A stretch of 64,000 nt of DNA from NCBI RefSeq assembly GCF_018129405.1, contig NZ_JAFCLP010000023.1, positions 62,001-126,000 on the forward strand, given 5' to 3'. This document shows, in pieces, positions 33,508 to 42,531 of the stretch. This stretch comes from Bradyrhizobium iriomotense (GTDB lineage: Bacteria > Pseudomonadota > Alphaproteobacteria > Rhizobiales > Xanthobacteraceae). Each line of letters begins with the position of its first letter. The first letter of the stretch is position 1. The notes below the pieces were generated by a model that did not search any database, was not told where the DNA came from, and was given only the letters and a program-made list of their open reading frames with translations. The translations under genes were made by a program, and so were the position numbers.

Positions 33508-33855
33508 ATGAGCGACACCGACGGACAGGTCCCGCTGCCCGATCTCAACGGCCCGATGCCGCCGACCGCGGATGTCGGCTACAACGAGGACGAATATGCG
33601 GCGCGCGCCGCCGCCGACCTCGAGGCGGTGTTCGACGTGCCGGTGCAGGTCTCGGCCGTGCTCGGCCGCTCCAAGATGGACGTCGGCGAGCTCCTGAAGC
33701 TCGGCCCCGGCACCGTGCTCGAGCTCGACCGGCGCGTCGGCGAGGCCATCGACATCTACGTCAACAACAAGCTGGTCGCCCGCGGCGAAGTCGTCCTGGT
33801 CGAGGACAAGCTCGGCGTGACCATGACCGAAATCATCAAGACCGAACGCACGTGA
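33508..33855 (+). CDS. fliN: Flagellar motor switch protein FliN
   Basis: 115 residues. The SpoA/surface-presentation domain covers about residues 38-110 (VFDVPVQVSAVLGRSKMDVG, LKLGPGTVLELDRRVGEAID, VARGEVVLVEDKLGVTMTEI). Part of the C-ring that binds CheY-P and docks FliH. The N-terminal 35 residues are acidic and variable. GGAGGGGG-like ribosome site overlaps the end of fliH. Confidence 0.96.
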   Translation: MSDTDGQVPLPDLNGPMPPTADVGYNEDEYAARAAADLEAVFDVPVQVSAVLGRSKMDVGELLKLGPGTVLELDRRVGEAIDIYVNNKLVARGEVVLVEDKLGVTMTEIIKTERT

Positions 33856-33894
33856 TAACGCGCAATAGCGCGACCAGACGGACAGGAGACTGAC

Positions 33895-35277
33895 ATGCGG
33901 CTTCTCATCGTTGGCACATTGAAGGGCCAGCTCACCACCGCCACCAAGATCGCGATGGAGAACGGCGCTACCGTGACCCACGCCGAGGATCACGAGCAGG
34001 CGATGCGCGTGCTGCGCGGCGGCAAGGGCGCCGACCTCCTGCTGGTCGATGTCGCTCTCGACATCCGCGACCTCGTCATGCGGCTGGAAGCCGAGCACAT
34101 CCACGCTCCGATCGTCGCCTGCGGCATCACCAACGACGCCCGCGCCGCGGTCGCCGCGATCCACGCCGGCGCCAAGGAATACATCCCGCTGCCGCCGGAG
34201 CCGGAGCTGATCGCCGCGGTGCTGGCTGCCGTCGCCAACGATTCCCGCGAGCTGGTCTATCGCGACGACGCCATGGCCAGGGTGATCAAGCTCGCGCAGC
34301 AGATCGCGGGCTCCGACGCCTCGGTGATGATCACCGGCGAATCCGGCACGGGCAAGGAGGTGCTGGCCCGCTACGTCCACACCCGCTCGGCCCGCGCCAA
34401 GCGGCCGTTCATCTCGATCAACTGCGCCGCGATCCCCGAGCACCTCCTGGAGTCCGAGCTGTTCGGCCACGAGAAAGGCGCCTTCACCGGCGCGGTCGCC
34501 CGCCGCATCGGAAAGTTCGAGGAGGCGACCGGTGGCACGCTGCTGCTGGACGAAATCTCGGAGATGGACGTCCGCCTGCAATCAAAACTGCTGCGCGCCA
34601 TCCAGGAGCGCGTGATCGACCGCGTCGGCGGCACCAAGCCGGTCCCCGTCGACATCCGCATCATCGCAACCTCGAACCGCAATCTTGCGGAGGCCGTGCG
34701 TGAGGGCACGTTCCGCGAGGACCTCTTGTTCCGCCTCAACGTCGTCAATTTGAAGATCCCGCCGCTGCGCGAGCGTCCCGCCGACATCCTCGAGCTCGCC
34801 CAGCACTTCGTGAAGAAATACGCCGAGGCCAACGGCGTGCCGATGCGCCCGCTGTCTGCAGAGGCGCGCCGCGTCCTCTCCACCAACCGCTGGCAGGGCA
34901 ACGTCCGCGAGCTCGAAAACACCATGCACCGCGCGGTGCTGATGGCGCAGGGCGACGAGATCGGCCCCGACGCGATCATCACGCCGGACGGCGACCGACT
35001 CGACCTCGCCAAGACGGCTCCGGCCGTGGCGCATGCGACCATGGCCGCCGAGCAGGTGACGCGCGCGCTCGTAGGACGCACCGTCGCCGATGTCGAGCGC
35101 GATCTGATCCTGGAGACGTTGAAGCACTGCCTCGGCAACCGCACCCATGCGGCCAACATCCTCGGCATCTCGATCCGCACGCTGCGCAACAAGCTCAACG
35201 AATACGCCGACGGCGGCATCCCGATCCCGCCGGCGGGCACGCCGGGCGAGTATCCGCGCGTGCCGATGATGGGGTGA
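33895..35277 (+). CDS. flbD: FlbD, sigma-54-dependent flagellar regulator
   Basis: 460 residues. The N-terminal receiver-like domain (residues 1-115) has LIVGTLKG where the acidic phosphorylation pocket should be, although an Asp survives in LLLVDVA; Caulobacter FlbD is likewise degenerate. The AAA+ domain carries Walker A GESGTGKE near 149, the sigma-54 contact loop GAFTGA, LLLDEISEMD and the Arg finger region FREDLLFRLNV. A Fis-type helix-turn-helix lies at about 405-445 (GNRTHAANILGISIRTLRNK). It activates hook and filament genes and represses early genes. Confidence 0.95.
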   Translation: MRLLIVGTLKGQLTTATKIAMENGATVTHAEDHEQAMRVLRGGKGADLLLVDVALDIRDLVMRLEAEHIHAPIVACGITNDARAAVAAIHAGAKEYIPLPPEPELIAAVLAAVANDSRELVYRDDAMARVIKLAQQIAGSDASVMITGESGTGKEVLARYVHTRSARAKRPFISINCAAIPEHLLESELFGHEKGAFTGAVARRIGKFEEATGGTLLLDEISEMDVRLQSKLLRAIQERVIDRVGGTKPVPVDIRIIATSNRNLAEAVREGTFREDLLFRLNVVNLKIPPLRERPADILELAQHFVKKYAEANGVPMRPLSAEARRVLSTNRWQGNVRELENTMHRAVLMAQGDEIGPDAIITPDGDRLDLAKTAPAVAHATMAAEQVTRALVGRTVADVERDLILETLKHCLGNRTHAANILGISIRTLRNKLNEYADGGIPIPPAGTPGEYPRVPMMG

Positions 35278-35303
35278 GCGCTGATCTTCAAGCTCGACGT
35301 CTG

Positions 35304-35338
35304 CAAAAAGGCCCGGAGCGCCGCAAGCGTTCCGGGCC
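35304..35338 (-). terminator. Terminator of the GYD-protein gene
   Basis: On the minus strand GGCCCGGAACGC pairs with GCGCTCCGGGCC (one mismatch) and is followed by TTTTT. It lies about 25 bases past the stop of the leftward gene at 35363. The same hairpin could also slow readthrough from flbD, which ends 27 bases away. Confidence 0.8.
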
Positions 35339-35362
35339 CGATCCTGTCGCGATCTGTCCGAA

Positions 35363-35695
35363 CTATTTGCCCGGCGGGACGTAGGAGCTTGCGAGCTTCG
35401 CGGCCTTTTCCGCGATGCTCTTGAATTCGCCCATCTTCCAGGCGCGCACGGTTTCGATCTTGGAGACGGCGCCACTGGCGGCGGCAACCATTCCAATCGC
35501 AATAGCATCGGAGCCGTCGGGAAACTCCGTGACGATCACTGCGTCGTGCTGACCAGTCGTCATGAAAGCTGCCTGGAGCTTTCCGCCGGCTTTCTCGACC
35601 AGCGCACCGATGACTGAGGTACGATCGATCGGCTTGTCGACCATTCCCTTGATGCCCGCGTTTGAGTATGAGACGTACGAGATGAACAGCGGCAT
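35363..35695 (-). CDS. GYD-domain protein
   Basis: 110 residues, ferredoxin-like alpha-beta fold of the GYD family (PLFISYVSYSNAGIKGMV, GALVEKAGGKLQAAFMTTGQ, HDAVIVTEFPD, AAASGAVSKIETVRAWKMGEF). Members are short stand-alone cytoplasmic proteins with no established reaction. It is transcribed alone, with its own terminator. Confidence 0.88.
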   Translation of the reverse strand: MPLFISYVSYSNAGIKGMVDKPIDRTSVIGALVEKAGGKLQAAFMTTGQHDAVIVTEFPDGSDAIAIGMVAAASGAVSKIETVRAWKMGEFKSIAEKAAKLASSYVPPGK

Positions 35696-36062
35696 GTTTC
35701 TCTCCGTCGAGGGTTACGACAACAGCAATGAGGTTCTGAAAAAGCGCTCTGATTGGGAGCGAGGCATGGCCTGCCGACGGCATGCGAGCTGCCTTGAAAA
35801 TCAGAGAGAATGGACTTCGGCACGCCCAACTGGCAGCTTGTGTCGACTATAGCCGACCCCAGAAGGCAGCGCGAACGGTAAGCCAAGCCTACCCATTCGG
35901 AACGCGGCTATTCAAATCCGCTTCTCGGCCATTGAGCCGTGAGTGAAGCAGTTCACAACCAATACGCGCCGAGATCGCTAGAGTCCCCGAGCCGCGCAGC
36001 GTGATGTCGGCGAGGCATCGCATCCGCCTTCGAAAGCGTCCTTCAAATCGAAAGGGCAAGTC
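35696..36062. other. Divergent intergenic region
   Basis: About 370 bases between divergent genes, presumably with both promoters. No further gene, RNA or clear palindrome was recognised. Confidence 0.35.
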
Positions 36063-37313
36063 ATGAAATATCCCTCGTGGACGATCTCCCGCCTATCGCT
36101 GATAGTTACGCTGATCACAGTCTCGGCGCCGCTGGCGCGCGCCGATGTGGTCATGGACTGGAATGCAAAGGCCGACGCGATCGCTGCCGAGAAGCAGATT
36201 CTTCCAGCGCCCCACAGCCGCGCCTTGTCCATGATGCACGTTGCAATGTTCGAGGCGGTCAACGCGATCGACCGCCGCTACGCGCCATACAAGATCTCGT
36301 TGTCAGCGGACCGTTCGACCTCGCGGGAAGCCGCAGCGGCCGTTGCGGCGCACGATGTGCTGCTGTCGATCTATCCAGACCTCAAGCCGGACCTGGATGC
36401 GACGCTGACAAACGCGCTGACGCCCATTGCCGACGGCGAGTCCAAGACCGCCGGCATCGCCCTTGGGAAAGAGGCGGCAGTGCAGATCATCCAGCTTCGT
36501 GCGAAGGATGGCAGCGCCGCCGTGGAAACGTACCGGCCCCTGACCGCACCGGGCGCCTATGTTCCAACCGTTGTCCCGCTTTTCTCGACCACCGGCGCGA
36601 CAACGCCCTGGGTCATGGCGTCTGGATCGCAGTTTCGCCCCGGTCCGCCGCCCGCGCTCGATTCAGAGATTTGGGCCAAGGACGTCAACGAAATCCGCGA
36701 GGTCGGCAGCCGAGGCAGCCCGGCCCGTACGCCCGAGCAAACGACGATCGGCCGCTTCTGGTTCTTTGTCGGCGCCCGCACCTACAATCCCATCGTGAGG
36801 CAGGCAGCAATGGCCAAGGGAATGGATCTCGTCGACTGCGCTCGCCTGTTCGCCTTGACGTCGATCACCGGCAACGATGCCATCGTTGCCGTGTTCGACG
36901 CGAAGTACCACTACAATTTCTGGCGCCCGATCACGGCCATACGCAACGCCGACCTGACGTCGAATGCCGCGACGCCTCGCGATCCCTCCTGGCTGCCGCT
37001 CGGGGAAACGCCGATGCATCCGGAATATCCCTGCGCTCACTGCATCGTCTCGGCCGCGATTTCGACCGTGCTCCAGACTGTCGTTGGAGATTTTGGCGAG
37101 TTCTCCCTGACCAGCCCGACGGCACCGGGGGTCACGCGCAAATGGTCGCGGCTGCAGGACTACAGCGACGAAGTCTCCAATGCGCGCATCTGGGCCGGCT
37201 TTCACTACCGCTTCTCGACCGAAGTCGGCAAGGACATGGGCCGCAAGATCGGTGCGTTGGTCGTCGCGACGCAGCTTCGCGGTGTGGAGGCAATGGCACA
37301 GCCAAGCCGCTAA
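36063..37313 (+). CDS. Vanadium-dependent haloperoxidase/PAP2-type protein
   Basis: 416 residues with a Sec signal peptide (cleavage near ARAD, residue 30). The vanadate-pocket motifs are spread as in chloroperoxidases: K-x-x-x-x-x-x-R-P in KYHYNFWRP near residues 281-289, P-x-x-H in EYPCAHCIVSA near 321-331 and R-x-x-x-x-x-H in ARIWAGFHYRFS near 378-389. The enzyme would oxidise halides with peroxide, or act as an acid phosphatase, outside the cytoplasm. A Cys stands where many relatives have Ser in the PSGH motif. It stands alone, 115 bases before the M20 gene. Confidence 0.85.
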   Translation: MKYPSWTISRLSLIVTLITVSAPLARADVVMDWNAKADAIAAEKQILPAPHSRALSMMHVAMFEAVNAIDRRYAPYKISLSADRSTSREAAAAVAAHDVLLSIYPDLKPDLDATLTNALTPIADGESKTAGIALGKEAAVQIIQLRAKDGSAAVETYRPLTAPGAYVPTVVPLFSTTGATTPWVMASGSQFRPGPPPALDSEIWAKDVNEIREVGSRGSPARTPEQTTIGRFWFFVGARTYNPIVRQAAMAKGMDLVDCARLFALTSITGNDAIVAVFDAKYHYNFWRPITAIRNADLTSNAATPRDPSWLPLGETPMHPEYPCAHCIVSAAISTVLQTVVGDFGEFSLTSPTAPGVTRKWSRLQDYSDEVSNARIWAGFHYRFSTEVGKDMGRKIGALVVATQLRGVEAMAQPSR

Positions 37314-37428
37314 GCCGGGCTGCCTCTGCATCGCCCGTCGTGCGATTCTGCGCATGGTACCCGCGTTCGGCGCCTATCTCATCGACGGCACCGGCCCTAT
37401 AAGGGCGCTGAGAACCACGAGGGTACAT

Positions 37429-38577
37429 ATGTCTGAAGCTCAAATCACGGACTGGCTGGCGTCGCAGAAGCAGGCGATGATCGATCTCTTGCGCGATGTC
37501 GTGAACATCGATTCCGGGTCCTACGACAAGGAAGGCGTCGATGCGGTCGGTGCGCGGTTCGAGCGGCATTTTGCCGAGCACGGCATTCCATTCCGGCGCG
37601 AGGCCAACGCCAGCTTCGGCGATGCGATCCATGCCGAGGTGGCAAAGCCCGGCAGCAACGAGAAGCCGGTGCTGTTGATGGGACATCGCGACACGGTGTT
37701 CGGCAAGGGCGAGGCCGGGCGGCGGCCGTTCACAATCCGGGATGGCCGCGCCTACGGACCGGGTGTCTCGGACATGAAGTCCGGCCTCGTCATGAACGTG
37801 TTCGTGGCGACGGCCTTCCACAAGTTCGGCGGCTCACCGCATCCGATCAAGGTGCTGATCACCTCTGACGAGGAGATCGGTTCGCCCTCCTGCCGCCCGG
37901 TGATCGAGCGCGAGGGGCGCGCCGCCCGCGCCGTGTTCAATTCCGAGCCGGGCCGCCCCACCGGCAATGTCGTCACCGGCCGCAAGGGCGGCATCTTCAT
38001 GCACATGACCATCACCGGCAAGGCCGCGCATTCCGGCGCCAATTTCGCCGCCGGCATCAGCGCGATCGGCGAACTCGCGCACAAGATCGTGCAGATCCAC
38101 GCGCTGACCGATCTCGACAAGGGCATCACGCTCAATGTCGGCCTCGTTTCCGGCGGGCAGTCCGTCAACACCACGGCGCCTTACGCCGAAGGCCAGATCG
38201 ATCTGCGCTATGTCGATCCGGCCGATCGCGCGCGGATCATGGGTGCGATCGAAAAGATCGTCGCGACCTCTTACGTGCCGGGCACGAGTGCGACGCTGAC
38301 GATCAAGGGTGAGTTCGTGCCGGTGGTGCAGAGCGCGGAGTCGAAGGCGCTGTTCGAAGGCTATCAGGCCGCCGCCAGGCAGGTCGGCCTCACCACGCTG
38401 CAGGGCGAGTTCTCCGGCGGCTGCGCCGATTCCGGCTTCACTGCCGCGGTCGGCACGCCGACCATCTGCGGCCTCGGCCCGGTCGGCGGCCTCGCCCACA
38501 CTCCGGAGGAATATCTCGAGATCGACAGCATCGTACCGCGCGCGCAGGCGCTGGCGCTGGCGATTTTGCGGGGGTGA
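37429..38577 (+). CDS. M20-family metallopeptidase (carboxypeptidase G2-like)
   Basis: 382 residues. Zinc-site motifs are GHRDTV near residues 84-89, SDMKSG near 116, catalytic SDEEIGS near 149 and a late LAHTPEEY near 356 holding the last His ligand. A dimerisation domain with GKAAHSGANFAAGISA lies in the middle. No signal peptide is evident. The family removes C-terminal glutamate or related residues from folates, peptides or amidated compounds. It follows the haloperoxidase gene with its own GAGGGT ribosome site. The substrate is not known. Confidence 0.88.
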   Translation: MSEAQITDWLASQKQAMIDLLRDVVNIDSGSYDKEGVDAVGARFERHFAEHGIPFRREANASFGDAIHAEVAKPGSNEKPVLLMGHRDTVFGKGEAGRRPFTIRDGRAYGPGVSDMKSGLVMNVFVATAFHKFGGSPHPIKVLITSDEEIGSPSCRPVIEREGRAARAVFNSEPGRPTGNVVTGRKGGIFMHMTITGKAAHSGANFAAGISAIGELAHKIVQIHALTDLDKGITLNVGLVSGGQSVNTTAPYAEGQIDLRYVDPADRARIMGAIEKIVATSYVPGTSATLTIKGEFVPVVQSAESKALFEGYQAAARQVGLTTLQGEFSGGCADSGFTAAVGTPTICGLGPVGGLAHTPEEYLEIDSIVPRAQALALAILRG

Positions 38578-38590
38578 AAGAGGTGGTGCC

Positions 38591-38680
38591 GTAGGGTGGG
38601 CAAAGGCGCTCTTGCGCCGTGCCCACCATTTGTCTTTCGCTGGTAGAGGTGGTGGGCACGCTTCGCTTTGCCCACCCTAC
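38591..38680. repeat. Dispersed inverted repeat (GTAGGGTGGGC type)
   Basis: Ends GTAGGGTGGGCAAAG and CTTTGCCCACCCTAC are perfect complements. Inside are further complementary parts (GTGCCCACCA and TGGTGGGCAC). The element would fold into one long branched hairpin. This repeat type is widespread in Bradyrhizobium. It fills the space between two convergent genes. Confidence 0.85.
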
Positions 38681-38695
38681 GAGACCTACCGAGTT

Positions 38696-38851
38696 CTACG
38701 AATAACTCGGCGCGTCGGGCTTGCGGAAGATGTGGATGGGATCGCCCGGCACGATGGGCTGTCCCGAGAACATCGCGTAGGCGTAGAGCGCGAGATAGGC
38801 GATTGCGAGCGCGCCGATGGCGTAGAAGACTAGGGTCGCGACGCGCTTCAT
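38696..38851 (-). CDS. Small single-pass membrane protein, 51 residues
   Basis: A short basic N-terminus (MKRVATL) is followed by one membrane helix at about residues 6-28 (FYAIGALAIAYLALYAYAMF) and a polar tail rich in Pro (GQPIVPGDPIHIFRKP). GGAGCGG precedes the ATG by 7 bases. The composition and a defined conserved-looking tail suggest a real gene. No role is known. It follows the flavin reductase gene by 95 bases in the same direction. Confidence 0.6.
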   Translation of the reverse strand: MKRVATLVFYAIGALAIAYLALYAYAMFSGQPIVPGDPIHIFRKPDAPSYS

Positions 38852-38946
38852 CGATCCGCTCCATGGCCGTCCCGGCGGGAGGCTCAGGGCGCTTCTAGAG
38901 CGATGAGGCGGAAAAGGCCAGCCTGCAGGGCGCCTGCCCGCGGCGA

Positions 38947-39528
38947 TCAAATGCCGCGCCGGGTGCGCGCGGGAACGCTGACGTCGGCGAGCTTTGCGGC
39001 GTCCTCGTCCTGGTCGACCGCCACATACTGGCCGTGCCAATAAGCGAGCGCCGCGTTGCGGGTCGAGTTCCTGACGTCCCTGACACGGCCGATGACGATG
39101 CCGTGCGAGTGCCGCTCGACGATCTCCTCGACCTCGCAGTCGAACACCGACAAAGCGCCGACCAAGAGCGGAACGCCCGAGACCGCCGTCACCCATTTGG
39201 CGCCCGCGAAGCGATCGACACCCTTCAGCCCGCCCTTGCCAGCAAAGCGCTCGGCAATGTCGAGCTGGTCGGCGTTGAGGATGTTCACGCCGAAGGCGCC
39301 ATGGCGCTTGATCAGCGGGAAGGACGAGGCATCGCGGTTGATGCTGACCAGCAGGGTCGGCGGCTCGACCGACAGCGAGGTGACGGATGTCACCGTCATG
39401 CCGGTGATGTCCTTGCCCCGCCCCGCGGTGATGACACTGACGCCACCGGTGAGGTGGCGCATGGCGCCGCGGAAATCGGCGGGCGAAACGGGGATTTCGG
39501 TCATGAGGTCGCGGGGTACTACATTCAT
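38947..39528 (-). CDS. Flavin reductase (HpaC/DIM6 family)
   Basis: 193 residues. The flavin_reduct domain is near residues 14-165: FRGAMRHLTGGVSVITA, GMTVTSVTSLSVEPPTLLVS and the HSHGIVIGRV motif. It reduces FMN with NAD(P)H for a partner monooxygenase. The neighbouring operon ends with ssuB 33 bases upstream, and SsuD needs reduced FMN. It is therefore the likely partner and takes the place of SsuE, though it belongs to a different flavin-reductase family. Confidence 0.87.
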   Translation of the reverse strand: MNVVPRDLMTEIPVSPADFRGAMRHLTGGVSVITAGRGKDITGMTVTSVTSLSVEPPTLLVSINRDASSFPLIKRHGAFGVNILNADQLDIAERFAGKGGLKGVDRFAGAKWVTAVSGVPLLVGALSVFDCEVEEIVERHSHGIVIGRVRDVRNSTRNAALAYWHGQYVAVDQDEDAAKLADVSVPARTRRGI

Positions 39529-39560
39529 GGCATGGTCCCCGAAGCGGGGTTCCCCTGTAT

Positions 39561-40409
39561 TTAGGTACGATCGTCCGCCGACAACAGGTGGCTCAGGATC
39601 GAGCCTTCGAGACCCGCGAGCTCGGCCGAGCCGCGCTGGCGCGGCCGGGCGGCGCTAACCACGACGTCATGGGCAATCCGGCCCTCCTCGATGACGAGCA
39701 CCCGGTCGGCCAGGGCAACGGCTTCCGAGACGTCGTGGGTGACCAGGATCGCGGTAAAACCCTGGTCGCGCCAGACGCGCTCCAGGAGGCGCTGCATCGA
39801 GATGCGGGTCAGCGCGTCGAGCGCACCGAGCGGCTCGTCGAAGGCGAGCACGCGCGGACGAGACACCAGCGCGCGGCCGAGCGCGACGCGCTGCTTCTGG
39901 CCACCCGACAGCACCGACGGCCACTGGTCGCGCTTGTCGGCGAGGCCAACCTCGGTCAGCGCCTTCTCGGCGCGGGCATGCGCATCCTTCGATGCGCGAT
40001 CGCGGCCGAGACCGACCTCGACATTGGCGAGCACGCGCGCCCAAGGCAGCAGCCGCGGCTCCTGGAACATCACGCGGATGTCTTCGGGCTGCACATCCTG
40101 ACCGAAGCCGATGCTGCCGGCATCGATCTTCTCCAGGCCTGCGATGAGACGCAGCAGCGTGCTCTTGCCGCAGCCGCTTTTTCCGACGATGGCGACGAAC
40201 TGGCCGGCGGGGATATGCAAATCGATGCCGCGCAGCACCTCGTTGTCGCCGAAGGATTTGCGCAGGCCCCGGATGCTCAGCGGCAGGCCTGTGGTCTGCA
40301 CTCGCCGTTCTTCTTGCCGCTCCTCGCGCGCCACGCGGGCGTGAGGCGCGAAACTGGCGCGGCTGGCGAGCTCGGTCTCGGGAAGGGAGGTACGAAGCGC
40401 TGTCTGCAT
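39561..40409 (-). CDS. ssuB: Aliphatic sulfonate ABC transporter ATPase SsuB
   Basis: 282 residues. Walker [10 protein letters not shown] near residue 76, the Q-loop FQEPRLLPW, signature LSGGQKQR, Walker [13 protein letters not shown] and switch THDVSEA are intact. The motif [17 protein letters not shown] is typical of the nitrate/sulfonate/taurine family. An Arg-rich 40-residue N-terminal extension precedes the domain. It lies 20 bases after ssuC. It powers uptake of alkanesulfonates for sulfur supply. Confidence 0.92.
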   Translation of the reverse strand: MQTALRTSLPETELASRASFAPHARVAREERQEERRVQTTGLPLSIRGLRKSFGDNEVLRGIDLHIPAGQFVAIVGKSGCGKSTLLRLIAGLEKIDAGSIGFGQDVQPEDIRVMFQEPRLLPWARVLANVEVGLGRDRASKDAHARAEKALTEVGLADKRDQWPSVLSGGQKQRVALGRALVSRPRVLAFDEPLGALDALTRISMQRLLERVWRDQGFTAILVTHDVSEAVALADRVLVIEEGRIAHDVVVSAARPRQRGSAELAGLEGSILSHLLSADDRT

Positions 40410-40429
40410 GTGATTCCCAGTATTTCTGC

Positions 40430-41236
40430 TCAACGTTTCTGGAAGGCGGGGTGCCAGGAGAGCGTCAGGCGCTCCAGCACGCGGGAGGCGCTGTCGGCGA
40501 GCTTGCCGAGCAGGGCGTAGATCAGGATCGAGAGCACGACGACGTCGATCAGCATGAACTCGCGCGCCTGCATCGCCATGTAGCCGAGGCCCGATGACGC
40601 CGCGATCGTCTCGGCAACGATTAGCGTCAGCCACATGATGCCGAGCGCGAAGCGGATGCCGACGAAGATCGAGGGTAGCGCGCCCGGGAAGATGACGCGG
40701 CGGAACAATTCGCCGTCGGTCATGCCGTAGATGCGGCCCATCTCGATCAGCTGCGGGTCGACGGTGCGAATGCCGTGCAGCGTGTTGAGGTAGATCGGGA
40801 AGAACACGCCCAGCGCCACGAGGAAGAGCTTGGCGCTCTCGTCGATGCCGAACCAGAGGATGACCAGCGGGATCAGCGCCAGATGCGGCACGTTGCGCAC
40901 CATCTGCAGCGTGGTGTCGGTGAGCTTGGCCGAGAGCTGCGACAGGCCGTTGGCGAGCCCGAAGGCGAAGCCGATGCTGCCGCCGATCAGAAAACCGATC
41001 GAGGCACGCCAGAACGAGACCCAGATGTTGCGGACGAGCTCGCCGGAGAGCAGCAGCTTCCAGCCCGCCAGCGCAACGTCACTCGGCGCCGGCAGCACAC
41101 GCGTCGGCACGAAGCCGGTGACGCAGGCGACCTGCCAGATCGCGATGATGGCGAGCGGCACGATCCATTGGACCAGGCCGTCGAGCCGCGGCAGGCGGAC
41201 GCTGCGGGGGAGAGAGATGCTGTCGATGAGACTCAT
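40430..41236 (-). CDS. ssuC: Aliphatic sulfonate ABC transporter permease SsuC
   Basis: 268 residues with six membrane helices; [19 protein letters not shown] is the first. The EAA-like loop region ... [23 protein letters not shown] near residues 164-186 is standard. Its start overlaps the stop of ssuD by four bases. It forms the membrane channel with SsuB. Confidence 0.94.
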   Translation of the reverse strand: MSLIDSISLPRSVRLPRLDGLVQWIVPLAIIAIWQVACVTGFVPTRVLPAPSDVALAGWKLLLSGELVRNIWVSFWRASIGFLIGGSIGFAFGLANGLSQLSAKLTDTTLQMVRNVPHLALIPLVILWFGIDESAKLFLVALGVFFPIYLNTLHGIRTVDPQLIEMGRIYGMTDGELFRRVIFPGALPSIFVGIRFALGIMWLTLIVAETIAASSGLGYMAMQAREFMLIDVVVLSILIYALLGKLADSASRVLERLTLSWHPAFQKR

Positions 41237-42396
41237 GATTGCGACACCCGATGCTGCGGACGGAAATCGCTGCCGACCGTCTCGCCGAAAGGACCGCCGT
41301 TGAAGTGAAGCTTGGTCACGTTGGAGGGCTGCTCCAGCGAGAGCAGCGGGAACACCAGCTCGGCGAAGCGATAGGCTTCCTCAAGATGCGGGTAGCCCGA
41401 CATGATGAAGGTATCGATGCCGAGATCCTGATACTCCTTGATCCGCGCCGCGACGGTCTGGGCGTCGCCGACCAGCGCCGTGCCGGCGCCGCCGCGGACG
41501 AGGCCGACACCGGCCCACAGGTTCGGGGCAATCTCGAGCTTGTCGCGCTTGCCGCCATGGAGCTGCGCCATGCGCTGCTGGCCGACCGAGTCCATACGGG
41601 CAAAGTTCTTCTGCGCCAGCGCGATGGTGTCGTCGCTGACATGCTTGATCAATTCGTTCGCCGCGCGCCAGGCCTCTTCGTTGGTTTCGCGGACGATGAC
41701 GTGAAGGCGGATGCCGAAGGAGAGTTTTCGGCCGCGCGCGCTGGCGACCTCGCGCACCTTCGCGATCTTCTCGGCAACCAGGGCCGGCGGTTCGCCCCAG
41801 GTGAGATATTTGTCGACGGTGTCGACGGCGACGTCGACGCCGGCATCGGACGAGCCGCCGAAATAGAGCGGCGGGCGCGGCGACTGCACGGGCGGAAACA
41901 GCAGCTTGCCACCCTCGACATGGATGTGCTTGCCCTCGACGTTGACGGTCTTGCCGGCGAGCAGGTCGCTGTAGACGTTGAGGAACTCGCGGGTGACCTC
42001 GTAGCGCTCGTCGTGAGCAAGGAAGACGCCATCGCCCTTGTTCTCGACGGGATCGCCGCCGGTGACCACGTTGACGAGAAGCCGGCCATTGCTGACACGG
42101 TCGAGCGTCGCGGTCATGCGCGCGGCGACGCTTGGCGATTGCAGGCCGGGCCTCACCGCCACGAGGTAGCGCAGCCGCTCGGTGAAGGGCGCGACGCTGG
42201 AAGCAACGATCCAGGAATCCTCGCAGGACCGCCCCGTCGGCAGCAGCACGCCGAAATAGCCGAGTTGGTCGGCGGCCTGCGCGATCTGGCGCAGATAGTT
42301 GATATTGACCTCGCGGCCACCGATGCCGGTGCCGAGATAGCGGCCGTCACCGTGCGTCGGCAGGAACCAGAGGATGTTGGCGTTGGATTGGCTCAT
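41233..42396 (-). CDS. ssuD: FMNH2-dependent alkanesulfonate monooxygenase SsuD
   Basis: 387 residues. TIM-barrel luciferase-like enzyme that releases sulfite from C-S bonds using reduced FMN and oxygen. Family stretches include [61 protein letters not shown] and [13 protein letters not shown]. The conserved Arg, His and Tyr of the SsuD pocket appear present, for example [19 protein letters not shown]. It is part of the leftward ssuA-(tiny frame)-ssuD-ssuC-ssuB-flavin reductase operon. Confidence 0.96.
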   Translation of the reverse strand: MSQSNANILWFLPTHGDGRYLGTGIGGREVNINYLRQIAQAADQLGYFGVLLPTGRSCEDSWIVASSVAPFTERLRYLVAVRPGLQSPSVAARMTATLDRVSNGRLLVNVVTGGDPVENKGDGVFLAHDERYEVTREFLNVYSDLLAGKTVNVEGKHIHVEGGKLLFPPVQSPRPPLYFGGSSDAGVDVAVDTVDKYLTWGEPPALVAEKIAKVREVASARGRKLSFGIRLHVIVRETNEEAWRAANELIKHVSDDTIALAQKNFARMDSVGQQRMAQLHGGKRDKLEIAPNLWAGVGLVRGGAGTALVGDAQTVAARIKEYQDLGIDTFIMSGYPHLEEAYRFAELVFPLLSLEQPSNVTKLHFNGGPFGETVGSDFRPQHRVSQS

Positions 42397-42406
42397 CGAT
42401 GTGCCC

Positions 42407-42493
42407 CTAGCCGTAGGTCGTGCCGACGGCGGCCGCGACGATGCCGATGGACATGACGATGGCTGCGATCACGCGTTGAACGATGCGCTTCAT
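42407..42493 (-). CDS. Possible 28-residue membrane peptide within ssu operon
   Basis: Reads [19 protein letters not shown] and ends AAAVGTTYG, that is two basic residues at each turn at the start, then one hydrophobic helix and a small polar tail. AAAGG lies about 9 bases before the ATG. It sits between ssuA and ssuD in the same direction, 10 bases before ssuD. Small peptides of this kind are easy to miss; coding is plausible but unproven. Confidence 0.4.
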   Translation of the reverse strand: MKRIVQRVIAAIVMSIGIVAAAVGTTYG

Positions 42494-42531
42494 GTTCAGA
42501 CCTTTTGAAATGGGAAGAGTGGTCGGCACGG

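Noticed and set aside
32239-34581. Long antisense frame of 780 codons across fliG-fliH-fliN-flbD
   Set aside because: It is the third-position shadow of four well-recognised flagellar genes in GC-rich DNA and its translation is His/Arg/Asp-rich without motifs.
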